Origin: Citrus sinensis
Lineage: Eukaryota > Streptophyta > Magnoliopsida > Sapindales > Rutaceae
Direction: 5' to 3'
Length of the DNA stretch: 64,000 bases
Assembly (NCBI RefSeq): GCF_022201045.2
Contig: NC_068558.1
Coordinates: forward strand, 34,429,501-34,493,500
Below, one piece after another: positions 49,084-60,603 of this stretch. The notes beneath the pieces were generated by a model. That model was given only the letters and a program-made list of their open reading frames with translations. It was not told where the DNA came from and did not search any database. The translations under genes were made by a program, and so were the position numbers. Within the stretch, counting starts at the first letter, position 1, and each line of letters starts with the position of its first letter.

Positions 49084-50715
49084 AATAAGGAGTGCGCATA
49101 GTGATTTCCTAGCTGCAACTAGCCTCAATCTATTGTAATTTGATATTTTTTTCTTTATTTATTGCTAACAAGAATTACAGTAAAAAAGAAAGTCTTGTGT
49201 GGGGCGAAAATTGCTATTTATTTTCTCTTTTAATTATAAAATCTATCTTTATGGAAGAATGAATTTAGAAAACTATTATTGCTGCATTGCAATGAATGAA
49301 TGAGTCTCAAATCCACACAAAACTATAATAAAAGGGTAAGGGACATAGTCTCCCCGCCCCCCACAAAAAAAAAAAAAAGAAAACATATAAAATAGACTCT
49401 CCCATAAATCAAATTCCATAACGAGATTTGGAGATTAAAGATATGACCAAAAAGAGCATATGTACCGTGTAGATTGGACCATGTCTGATAGCGTTTTAGT
49501 CAAGTCAATTTTAACAAAGAAATAAAAAAAAAATTCCTATGTTAAGTCAATTCTAATAAAGAACTAGACTTAAACAGAATTTTCATCTCAATTTCTGTCA
49601 TTTCTTTTTCCAAGTTGGGACCCTTTCTTCCGTCGTGTCTCCATGTCTTGTTCACTTTAGACTTGACCGTTTACTTGAGTCTTGGTTACTCAAACCTTTT
49701 CAGCTGATGGGTTTATTTTGTTTGTTAAGAAATATTCAATTTTTTTTTAAATTTTATTTCTTTTTTTTGAATAAATTTTCTTTTAATTCCTAAATTTTAG
49801 ATTAATTACCTAGTTAGCTCCTATATATATATATATATTTTTGAATGATAGCTCCTATATTTTTTAAAATCACTAAAATATCTATGTTATTACTTCTATA
49901 ACGTCTAAATCGTATAGGTATTATAACATTTTTAAATTTCAATCAAATCTAATATAAAATATGTGTAAAGTAGAAAATAATCAAGTAGATTTTATCATAA
50001 TTAGATATACAACATAAGTTTTTTGAGTAATTTTTTTTAAATAGAAAAAAATTAGACAAATATTCAAACTGTTACCACTAAAGGAACATTTACTCTTTTT
50101 AATTTACATATCACTTACTCCATTTCACTTATATACAAACATAAATTAGGAAATTCTCCTTTCAAATATTGGGATGAAGGAAACTTAACTAAGAGCCTAA
50201 AACAATAAATTTGACTTGCTTCTAAGTTAAGAGCCCAAATCAATAAATCAAACTGAACTGTTCGCATGGAACTAGATAGTGCATTAATTTTTAGAATCAA
50301 CGCCACCAATAAATACTTTTAACTTTTACATCTCATTTCTCTTGCAAAAAGTTTTTGCTAGCGATATGATCTTAATAAATCTTACAATTCAAGAATGTCT
50401 TAAGAGGTTTCGACAGCACCAATCCACCATGTCACGGGACCAATATCCGATAATATTTTATCACATATCCTGTCACAGTTAAATTTTAAAATCATTACAA
50501 AAACATCATAGATATATCGATCCAGAGGAATGGGAGTTGAAATTAAAAGACTCATCAATTTTATTGAAACAACTAATGCAATTAATTAACTAATAATGTC
50601 CACTGAATCATTACAGTTCTTGATACTTCTCGGTACATTAGAGGGACAACTAGTTAGCTTTCAATTGGCATTGGGATTCCTTTAACAACAAGAATCTTTG
50701 TTAACCTGTGTTTCT
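49084..50715. other. Intergenic DNA downstream of HEXO2 copy B
   Basis: AT-rich, with an A run near 49366, a TA run near 49822 and T runs near 49740. No coding region is recognised. The last 100-200 bases before 50716 should include the HEXO2 copy B 3'UTR. Confidence 0.5.
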
Positions 50716-53149
50716 TCAAGAAGAATCAGCAAAACCCTTAGAACCCACGGAACCCGTAGAAAGTGTCACATTTTCTTCATCATCCCCCGAATTATATGCA
50801 TGAACAGTGTTACACATTCCGGGATTTTGCAAGCACCACAGTGGCTGAATAGGCTCAGCTCCGATCCCTCTATTCACCATCCTATGCCTCCACTCGTTCA
50901 GCCGGTCCGTCGCCTCGGCGTACCTCTTCTTCCCCGTCTCATCCCTGTTTCCGGACCACAAGGCCTCCGCCATAGCCGAAGTCCTCGGCCACAGCCTGGC
51001 ATCCACCACCGTCCCATCAGCCTGTTCCGACCACAACGCCACCTCCCCGCCCAGCACCAACTCCTTCTCCTCCTCAGTCAACCCTTCAGTGATGTCATAA
51101 TTGTAAACCGTTTGCCACGTTTTAAATGGGGAGCACCAGGACCCTCCGCCTGCGGCTTTCTGAATCTCCGGAGGCTGATCATACAAACTGTCATTTCCGA
51201 GGAATCCCCCGTGTCCGCAGTCCAAGTAATAATAGTCGGACGATGACACAATCACCCTGTACCCAGCTTGCACAATTTTTTTGGTGCTCTCAATACCATT
51301 CTTCCAGGATTGGAAAATGGTGTACTCAGGATAAAGATACGATGGATCAACTTTAATTTCATTATCCAGGATCACATCTTCCCAGTAAATCGCAGTCTTG
51401 TCAAGAGCAACAATGAACGGAAAGACAAAATTGATGAATTTTTCCAGGACTTCGCTCAGGGTACCGCCGGTGGATAAGAAGGATTGGATTAAGGAATCGG
51501 ATTTCCAGCAAGCCGGAAGGATTTCATCGCCTCCTGAATGGAAAAAATTTTCCGGGAAAATGCTTGCAACATTCTCCAGGACATTTATCATGACCCCGAA
51601 GGTTTTTGGGTGCAAGGGATTAAGTTGTCCGGTTCCAGGCTCGGAAGCAAGCCTGTCTTCCCATTTGGTGCCTGCTGGCCACCAAAATTTGTTTGCACAG
51701 GACACTATCTCTGGGTGAGCTCCTGCCCATGATCCTGAGTGGCCTGAAATTACATTACAAAAAATTGAAAGTTTTTAAGGAACAGTCTTTGCGCACGGCT
51801 GTCTGATGGGAACATATCATATGAATTATAAGGAGAGAAAAAAAAAAGAAAAAAGGCTATGATTTTGTCAAATGGGTAGATAAAGTGACAAAAGATTTTT
51901 TCCTACTGATAAATGTTGGTCTTGAATATTAACATTAGTTAGATTTATTCATATTTAGAGTTAAAAAGACAAAAAACAAAAACAAAAATAAAAATAAATA
52001 CTACTTTACTTTAATTGTGGATATTTTCTCTTTTACCATGTTGATGACTGATGAGACAAAATTTGTTCCGTTTCAAGTTACAAAACAAGAGAAAATTTTT
52101 TCTATCTTGTGGCTTAAAATTTCGGGTAATATCAAAATTAAAAACTCATATTCAAACAGTTTGAAGATAGCATTACATTATTTTTTAACTTCAGCTTTTA
52201 ATTTTAAAAAAATAAAATAAAATTGTCAAACAGAAACGTTTTTCATTTTTAAATTACTATTTTTGAAAGACATTACCAGAAGCATTTTCGAATCCGAAAA
52301 ACATCAAACTCAAAACAACAATTTTCAATGTCTCATTTAAAAAAAAAATTGAGAAAACAGTGTCTGGAAAATAACATCAAACTCACCAGGAGTGTCAATT
52401 TCCGGAACAACCCTGACACCATAATCCAAACCATATTCAATAATCTTCTTCACATCACTAGGAGTGTACAAGTAGTCCTCCCCATAGGATCCCTTGGCGG
52501 CAAGATTAGGATCAGACGGCAGCAACAATGGAAACGAATGTGAATCCGTAATGTGCCAATGAAACACATTCAATTTATTTGCACTCATTGCAGAAATTGT
52601 CCTCAGTATATCATCAACTTCATAATAGTTCCTCGAGGTATCAAGCAACAACCCTCTATGCGAAAAGAGTGGCTCATCCCACACATAAATGCCAACCGCC
52701 ACACACGACGGATTCCCCCAGACCAGCTGGGAGAAGGTCTCTAGGCCCCGCATGGCCCCCCATACAGTCGAGGCTACGAGGTAAGCTGTGTTTTCGTCGG
52801 AGGTGATGGTGAGAGAGTAGGACTCGTTAACACCGTGCGTAAGAGGGACAGAAATGTTGTCAACAGATATGGAGAGGGTCTGTAGGGGAGGAGATGATGA
52901 AATGTTGATGGATGGTCTAACCAAGTGATGGTGGTGCTCTGACTTAATGAGTTTGAGGTAACGGTCAACGGCAGAGGAGAGCTGGGTCTGCATTGGTGCT
53001 TGGATTTTGAACTCTGCAGCAAGATTTGTGGCTTCAGGTTTTGGCCATGAGAAGATTCTGGGTTTCGGCCAGACATTAATGGGATCAGATTGCAAAGACA
53101 AGAGGCAAAGTTGAGAAAGGCTGATGAAGAAGATAATGGCTCTTGCCAT
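50716..53149 (-). CDS. Beta-hexosaminidase, HEXO2-type, GH20 (copy B), 2 exons, 596 aa
   Basis: Exon 1 is 53149-52387 and exon 2 is 51743-50716, with the same intron position and phase as copy A. I start at Met 53149 ([12 protein letters not shown]...), which begins a clean signal peptide; the frame is open further upstream to 53206. Conserved features are [30 protein letters not shown], the catalytic Asp-Glu in [13 protein letters not shown] and WSEQAD. The predicted function is that of copy A, trimming GlcNAc from glycans in the secretory pathway or at the cell surface. The C-terminus extends about 27 residues past [10 protein letters not shown] with an acidic Ser/Gly-rich tail absent from copy A. 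Confidence 0.94.
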
Positions 53150-53867
53150 TTGGATTGTGCAATGGCTGTGAGAGAGAATGAGGGAGGTGCATTTGCATAT
53201 AAACAAGGTGCAAAATTATCTTCTGTTTGAGGAGAAGTTTTTTGAATGGCTGTCGTTTCAGCTTGCAATGATAGGCCACGGTACAACAGTTAGAATCTGT
53301 ATATCAAGTTCCAACAAAATTTCTAGAAAGTTTTGGCAGCCGGGTAGCAGGAATTTGTCTCCACTATTCTCAAAAAGTAGAATATTTATCGAAATACACC
53401 CTCACACTTCAAAATTCCTCGTATATGCCTTTTTTAATGTGCAAATACCCAATTACCCTCATCCAAATCTTCTAAATCATGGTCGAGTACACAAAGCCTA
53501 TGCTTCTGTTGCTGTTACTTCATTCTTCTGCTGCTACTTGTTCTATTATTAACTTTCACTGGAAATTCACCGAATTTAAAGTGATTTACACTTGATTTTT
53601 ACTTCACAAAGAGAATTTAGGATTTATAATTGTTAGAGTTATATGCTTTAGGATTTTAAAAAACTAACTCTTGGTCTTTGCAGAGTTGTACTTCAACTGT
53701 GACTCCCTAGCTAACTAGAAAATCAAAGAAGTTTGTCTCCCTTTCAAATTCCGTCAATTCTTTTTTTTTTTTTTAAAAAAAAAACAAATTACAAATTTTG
53801 AAAGCCAAAGTAAATCGCTTATCGACAGTTAAAACTCTAGGCCGGTTTGTTTATTATATGCTTTTAC

Positions 53868-53941
53868 GAAACCATGACATGTAATCATCACTGGGGAAAC
53901 CATGGCATGTAATTATCACAGAGGAAACCATGGCATGTATG
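53868..53941. repeat. 28-bp tandem repeat, about 2.6 copies
   Basis: Units begin GAAACCATGNCATGTAAT at 53868, 53896 and 53924. They sit between CTAGGCCGGTTTGTTTA on the left and the right-hand TAAACGGATCCTTAG, loosely inverted ends that may mark a small decayed MITE. Confidence 0.7.
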
Positions 53942-54916
53942 TAAACGGATCCTTAGTAATTAAGAAAGTGTTATGGAGTGTTCAAGATTTTGAATTTTTG
54001 AAGTAAATAAACTTTTGATTTGAACAAAGTTAGAAGGTATAAGCATAGCATATAGGTCTCATTTGAGATTGAGGTGTTGTAGTTTAAAAGTTATAACTGT
54101 TGTAAAAAAAATATTGTAACTATTAAATAAAATTAATAATATGTAGCAAAAATAAATTTTAAATAATAATTTTCATAAAATTATTAAAGATATAATAAAT
54201 TTTTCATTATACAAGTGAAAAATTATATGAACATACCTTACAAACTACATCAGTTAATGTTTATCAGACATTTTAATACTCTACCTTAACACAATCCTAA
54301 ATGCACCCATAGTCGAGGAGGCCTAATTCGAAAGAATTAATCATATAGCCTTATTTATAGATTAGATTAGCATGGGAAGAGGGAAAAAGCATGTTGGTCT
54401 TCGGTTCATGTTTAATTATAATTATGCACATGCCGTCGCTTTTGGCAGTTATTAGTCGAGCTAGCATTAATATTATACAAGCAGGTGCAGGACTTGTAAA
54501 TTGTGGTCTTCTTTCACTTTACAACTTAGATCCTGTTTCATTTGGCTTATATTGCCGATGCATTTCTGCATTTGATTTGACTCAACAGCGGTCATGTACT
54601 TTTAAAAATTAGCTTTTCCAGTTTTGCTTTCCTGTACAATCAAAACCCGAAGATGAAACATATAAACTGGACCTTTTGCCAAATTGAAATTGATGATGAA
54701 TTTGAAGTATTGTCTTAATAGGATTGATCATATTTGCTATATATTATTCAAAATTTAATTGAGACCAAGAGTTATTTACATTTTATTTAAAACTAATTGC
54801 AACTAAATTTCTCTAATGTAATCGTGTAATGAAAAATTTACTCAACTGGTATGTCGTGTAATTTGTCTGATTGGTTTATAATATATTATTATGCAGCTTT
54901 TTAATCTTACTGCTAT

Positions 54917-54941
54917 ATATATATATGTGTGTGTGTGTGTG
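54917..54941. repeat. (TA)n(TG)n compound microsatellite
   Basis: A TA run changing directly into a TG run, in intergenic DNA. Confidence 0.85.
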
Positions 54942-55069
54942 AAATGGTAAAGAATGAGGGAAGTTTCGGTGAGGATTTTATATTTCTCTTTTAGGGATAT
55001 TTTAGTCAATACACAACTCGAAAGGCATAATTATTACATAATTATCAAGCATGGGGTATAAATAAATAA

Positions 55070-55271
55070 GAGTAATGATACAGCCACAAACTCTTGTACA
55101 AATTTATTTTGTACAAACTGATGTGGCATGATAAGATTGGTTGAATTAAATATCATTTGACCCACATGATTTGTTTTTATTAATTTATATTTTCATTCAA
55201 CTAATGAATTAATATCACGTCAATTTGTACAAAATAAGTTTGTACAAGAGTTTGTAGCTGTATCATTACTC
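55070..55271. mobile_element. MITE with long terminal inverted repeats (PIF/Harbinger-like), 202 bp
   Basis: The left end GAGTAATGATACAGCCACAA and the reverse complement of the right end GAGTAATGATACAGCTACAA match at 19 of 20 positions. The similarity continues through CTCTTGTACAAA and TATTTTGTACAAA for about 48 bp in total. TAA occurs on both sides (55067-55069 and 55272-55274), a 3-bp target duplication as in PIF/Harbinger elements. It is non-coding. Confidence 0.9.
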
Positions 55272-55274
55272 TAA

Positions 55275-56785
55275 TAAATACCCTTGTTTTGGGGTATACT
55301 GGAAAAACAGAATAGCAAAAAGTTGAGTTTTAAACTGGGGACTATTATCGGACCCTGCAAGTGAGGAAAATGCAGAGTTTTGTTTTCAGGAAAATGAACA
55401 TAATGGCTTGGAATCAGAAGTTGGTTGAATTGTGGTCATACAGTGTGATTGATCAATTCAATTCGGGTTAAAATCTTCCACATGTTACACGAGAGCTCTG
55501 TGGGAACCCAGTTATCTCATGCGACTGGCTGTTGTTTGAGCTTGTAGAGATAATAATAATTCAGAAGATACAAGAAAAGTAATAATATGCATTGGATACA
55601 ACCTAAAAACTGGTAAATTTGGCAGCATGCGGTGAAGGGAAAACTAAAGAAATATCGGATCAATGTGTGATTTTCCTTCGTTCAAGGCTTTTGGTTCAAT
55701 TTATTACATCGACTATAGAATTTAAGTAAAATTGCCCGATTGTCAGCCGCACTCAAACAAACGCCAAAACTGGTATATTGAAAGGGAAAGCAAGAGAGAG
55801 AGATAAGAGAAGCATACACGTCTTTTGGGAAAAAAAAAATGCAATTAAAGAAATTGATAGATAAGACTGTCCGAATAACCCAATTGATTTAGACTCTTAC
55901 CATGAGAACAAGACTGAAATCATAATCCTTTAAAATGAAAAAAAAAATGTAAATAAATCCTGAATTAAGTTCTTATCTGGTGGTGAGGTATTACCGGCTT
56001 TTAAACCACATCAACTGTGAAAAAAACAATTATAAACATGAAATAAAAGTCAGCAATGTATAGTAAACATAACTTTTAAATAATAATTGTGACAAAAATA
56101 ATAAAGTTATGGATTTTTTTTCTTTGGCTGAGAAATAAAAGATTATATAAAACACCATATGAAATTATTATAGATTTTTTAACATACAAATGTGAGACTA
56201 GATCAATTAATTTTCAAATAATTTATGTAGTGTAGCTTTTGCACAATCATTCTGCCAAATAGGTCCCAAGACCATTTTCGCATAACATAAATATTATCTG
56301 TTATTAAGTATACCATATAATGTCTAGACAAATGCCATGTGCCATCTGTCAGAAGACAAATTTTTTTATCTCAATTTTGTAAATAGTAATGCACATCATT
56401 ATGTATTTAGATGATCAAATACAGCAATATAATGGAGACAATATCTCCCAAGATTTTCTCATATAAACATGCCCATGAAAGGTTGATCCATACATGAAAC
56501 AATCTCAATAGGAAGGGAATAGGACTACCTTTTCATTTTTTTTTCCCCTTTCTCCTCAAAGGAATAGGGCTCACTGAACCCATCATTCAATAATTCAGTA
56601 GCAACAATGAAATATGGAAGAGCTTTCTGCAAAATGTGTTAAACCTTGTATCCAGAGAAGTGAAATTTAGCTAAGAAACTAGCTCAAGGAATACATACTT
56701 TCCAAATTTCTAGCATGAAGACAGAAAGAAGCAGCAAAAACATTAGTACTTACAGTCTACAAAGGCATATGGATGAATGTTACTT
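55275..56785. other. Intergenic DNA and 3' flank of the U5-40K gene
   Basis: AT-rich, no coding region recognised. The part from about 56450 to 56785 is probably the 3'UTR of the minus-strand U5 40-kDa protein gene. Confidence 0.5.
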
Positions 56786-57829
56786 TCAGATCTCTCCTAG
56801 ATAAATCTGTTTATCGCTGCTGCAAGATCCAATGACAGGTTCAGTTGGGTGGAAAACAGACTCATTGACAGATCCAGTATGTCCCGGAAGCTTATACAAG
56901 ATACGTCGTGAGGTTGTATCCCATATGTAAACCATGCGATCTGAACTACCTGCAGTGACCTTGCTCCCATCTGGTGACCAACCACATTTCAACAAGGTCT
57001 TTTCAAAGTTGTGCTGGTGCCCTTCCAAAATCTTCACACAGCGATTTTGAGGTGCATATGGGCGCATATCCCAAATGCAGAGCTTGCAGTCCATGCCATT
57101 AGTGAGGAGATATGAACCATCAGGACTCAAGCTCATGCCTGTTATCATATCTTGATGGCCTTGAAGTGTCATGCTTACTTCACCTTTACGCAAGTCCCAA
57201 ACCTTGACATCATTGTCAATGCCACCAGTGTATATTTTATCAGAAGCATCGGAGAAACTGACAGCTGTGATCTGGTATTTATCTGGAAATGTTTGGATAG
57301 CACCCCTCTGACGCATATCCCAAAGTTTAGCAGTTCCATCATCAGAGCCACTAACAACAAGAGGCGGTCCTCTCCGAGAAGGGCAGCAAGAATTGACAAA
57401 AGAGTTATGCTCTGCCATCTTTTTAATCTGTTTTCCGGTTTCAACATCCCAGGCCCGCAGAGTTTTGTCCGGGCTGGCTGATATTATCTGGGACCCGTCA
57501 GTTGTCCAGTGAAGATCCAGAATTGCATTCTTGTGCCCCTTCAGAACCATGAAATTTTTGCAATCCCCATGCACATGCCAAAGGAAGATGTCTCTGTCGT
57601 GAGATCCAGAAGCAATCACCGTTCCTGCTGGATTGAACTTCATGGTATATACAGCACTCTGATGGCCTGTCAGCAACATAATCGGTGATTCTAAACTTGA
57701 TGTTCTCTGCTTTCCATTTGGACCTGGAGCTTGGGGAGCACTATATGGGACTGTAGACCATTCCATTGGCCTTGCACTAACAGTAGACAAAGCATTTTCA
57801 TTCTCTCTTTGGTGTGTAACAACTTCCAT
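56786..57829 (-). CDS. U5 snRNP 40-kDa WD40 protein (SNRNP40/Prp8-binding protein orthologue), 347 aa
   Basis: A WD40 propeller protein of the U5 snRNP that binds PRP8 in the spliceosome, in the nucleus. The single coding exon starts at Met 57829 (MEVVTHQREN...). The frame continues upstream to 57967, but that stretch is hydrophobic intron-like sequence beyond a plausible 3' splice site (TTGTCCAG, exon start 57848). Seven WD repeats fill the protein, for example LLTGHQSAVYTMKFNPAGT, GSHDRDIFLWHV, VSGSDDGTAKLWD, GGIDNDVKVWDLR and AGSSDRMVYIWD. Length is close to the human protein (about 357 aa). A 5'UTR intron is inferred from 57849 to 59301. Confidence 0.95.
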   Translation of the reverse strand: MEVVTHQRENENALSTVSARPMEWSTVPYSAPQAPGPNGKQRTSSLESPIMLLTGHQSAVYTMKFNPAGTVIASGSHDRDIFLWHVHGDCKNFMVLKGHKNAILDLHWTTDGSQIISASPDKTLRAWDVETGKQIKKMAEHNSFVNSCCPSRRGPPLVVSGSDDGTAKLWDMRQRGAIQTFPDKYQITAVSFSDASDKIYTGGIDNDVKVWDLRKGEVSMTLQGHQDMITGMSLSPDGSYLLTNGMDCKLCIWDMRPYAPQNRCVKILEGHQHNFEKTLLKCGWSPDGSKVTAGSSDRMVYIWDTTSRRILYKLPGHTGSVNESVFHPTEPVIGSCSSDKQIYLGEI

Positions 57830-57848
57830 ATTTCCCTCTGGTACTATG

Positions 57849-59301
57849 CTGGACAAATGAGCTATAAACCATACATAACCAGTAAAGAAATTAGCAGAGG
57901 AAACAACCCAAAAAAAAACCGAAGTCAAAGAAGGTACAGGTCCAATATCTATGATTCTATCTAGCAAAACTAAGGACTAGATTTCAAAACTAATGGCTTT
58001 GCTTTCAAATAAGGACTCACAATTATCCTTGGCACATTCTGATAGCTTGATTACTACCATTAAAAATCCATGTTTTCCATAGATATAGTTATAATTTTTT
58101 TCATCCTAACATGATTGATGTAAGCAGGCATCATTTATTTCCTTTTTAACAAAAAAAGCCTTAATTCTACTAAATGGTTGGAAGTATGCATTCATCATTC
58201 AGCTAATCCTATGGATATGGGAATTATTATTAAGCTCGTCACTATCAAGTATCCAACTACATGAGACTCAAGCTCAGTGCAGGAAAATTAAATAAATGAA
58301 ATCCAGCAAAAGTTGAGACATTAGATTATGCAGTCACGGAATGTGATAGAGACAAGACGTAATGATAAAAGTGAAGAATCATACTGTATGTTCTTTTTAA
58401 GGAGCCATAAAGTTAAATAAATCATAAGTTGATGTAATATATGTCAAGCTAAAGCAAACAAAACAACATTAAATGTGCATGAAACTGAAATTAAATTCCA
58501 TGTTAACTAGCCCTGATGTAACATAGCAGACCTAACTGTCAATCCGTAAAACTAAATCCGAAACAAAACCTAGAACTGAACATTCAACACAGATAAGGAG
58601 GAAAAGATCAGATTCAAATCATCAAAATCTAAATGTAGGCCACACCAACAAGGCCCCAGACAAGGACTAGATACAGTTTGCGGATGCATATCAGAGCTTG
58701 AATGCCATTAACACCAAATCAACAAATAGCCACACGATGTATCATAGCCTAATGAGGACCGATCTCAGAAGCTAGAATTAACGCGGATCGAAGAATGAAC
58801 CCTTGACTCCCAATCCCATGTTACAAATTCAACTAAATAGAAATCACATTGGAAATACAAAACTTGGAACTGCACTAAAAACAAGAATGACCAAAAAGCA
58901 CTAGCAGAAACGAAAAATCAGCTCATTCGATAATCCAACAAGGAACTTACCTATATTACCCAAAACCCAAAAGTTGCAAAAGAGTAAGATTTTTCTTAAC
59001 AATACTTCATCAAACATTTAAAATTAAAAAAAAAAACATATTTTAATCCTTCATGTTGTTATAAATTTCAGGAGCCAGTCATGAAAGCTTATGGAACCAC
59101 CACAAGTCTATCCTTAGCTGAAACCCAAGTCTAGCATGAATTCAAGCACGTGATCAAAGCAGCACGCCAATCCAATTCCAAATTAAAAAAAAAAATCTAG
59201 AAATTTTCATTGCAATTTTGACCTAAAAAAATTAAACCAAAAGATAATTACGACTCAAAGCATCGAAAGCTCAAAATTAGAGAGAGAGGGAGGGAGCGTA
59301 C
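57849..59301 (-). other. Inferred 5'UTR intron of the U5-40K gene
   Basis: On the minus strand a donor TCG|GTACGC lies at 59301 and an acceptor TTGTCCAG at 57849. The DNA between has no coding content. The 5'UTR exon would be 59302 to about 59400. 5'UTR introns are common in plants; this one rests on motifs only. Confidence 0.55.
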
Positions 59302-59401
59302 CGATTTCTTCTTGTGTGCCCTAAAGATTTCTCCTCTGCAATTGCAAAATAATGTCGTCTAAAGTTGCTCGGCAGAGAGTAATAGGTGGTGGGTTCACTA
59401 A

Positions 59402-60603
59402 AGAGGTATCGTGAGGCGTCCCAATGTTGTGTGGGGTAGACTTAGAATGTTGACACCCATGAGAATTCAATCATGGGCCGGGCTTCACTTTCGTCACAAA
59501 TTGCCTGAAGTAATGGTAATGGCTGACTACGGTATCGCCGGAGTAAAGATTCCTACAATTTGGGTGTTGTTGGATAGTCAAATTTTATTACTTTTTTTTT
59601 TTTTAATCATTATAGGGCACAATGCCACAGTTAAACCTTATAATATAATTACTAAGTATATTTTGTTACCATCATATACAGTTCTCAAATTTTGCACTAG
59701 ATATTTTACTACTGTTTATAAAACAATTCGAAAAAACTTAGCCAACAACTTTTGTATTATAAACTTTTAAAGTCGTATTGGTATTAATTTTTTACGTACA
59801 TTTTTAATTACAAGATTATTATAGATTCTAGTATTTGAGTCTTAACTTGAGTATGAATATAATGTATTATCTATTATATGAATATTTAATGATAGATTTC
59901 ATAACTTATAAAACTATTTAAACCATTTAATAGATGAGTGTCATACATATTAAGATGTAAATTCGAATTTAGTATTGAGGTGTATAGTATTGCTCTTTTT
60001 ACTATTGTTATTTAGCCTACACAATCCAATTATGTGAAGGTTTTCAAGTAGACTTGTATTAGATAAATTTTACAATTTTAGCTTTTACAAAAAGAAAATA
60101 GTTGTATGGTTATCAATTATATATTTTAGCGAAAGTTATGTAATAATTTTAATCAAATCTAATCAGTTGTGTGCCGTCATATAAGTTATTGTGCTTGGCG
60201 ATTCATGTGTCACTTGATCATTGATCTTGAGATTTTAGCCAATTGTCAGATGATACGTGGCTTAGTGCAAAGATGATTTAGTGCATAGGAAGAGTATTTG
60301 ACGGACACTCTGTATTTAACTGACGAATTTTTTAAATTTATCTTTGCTAGAACGGCTTTATTGTATAGTTTTGTTTGGAGTCCATGCAAAACTATTACTT
60401 CATTTTTCACTAACATACACCCACTTTTAAGTCTTGAATTATTTAATAAAATATTGACAACATTCTAATCATTCGACTCATTCCAATACTCCATGATCGC
60501 GCGCCCTTAAATGACAAACTCAATTGAGAAAATTACACCTCAACGCCCCAAGCTTTAGAGCATCTTCCAAATAAACCCCGAAGGTTTTCAAACAATTACA
60601 TCC
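59402..60603. other. Intergenic region between divergent genes
   Basis: Shared upstream region of the minus-strand U5-40K gene and the plus-strand CASTOR gene, about 1.2 kb. AT-rich, with a T run near 59592. A frame at 59411-59770 has no family resemblance. Confidence 0.5.

Larger units (their letters stand above)
53150..55069. other. Intergenic DNA upstream of HEXO2 copy B
   Basis: Promoter side of copy B, then AT-rich sequence. It contains a 28-bp triple repeat at 53868-53941 and a TA/GT microsatellite at about 54917-54941. A short plus-strand frame at 54391-54612 has no family resemblance and is not called. Confidence 0.5.

Noticed and set aside
57830..57967. N-terminal extension of the U5-40K frame
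   Set aside because: The extra 46 residues are hydrophobic, absent from the family, and contain a plausible 3' splice site, so they are taken as 5'UTR and intron.
59411..59770. 119-codon plus-strand frame upstream of CASTOR
   Set aside because: Low-complexity, Ile/Tyr-rich second half from AT-rich DNA; no family match.
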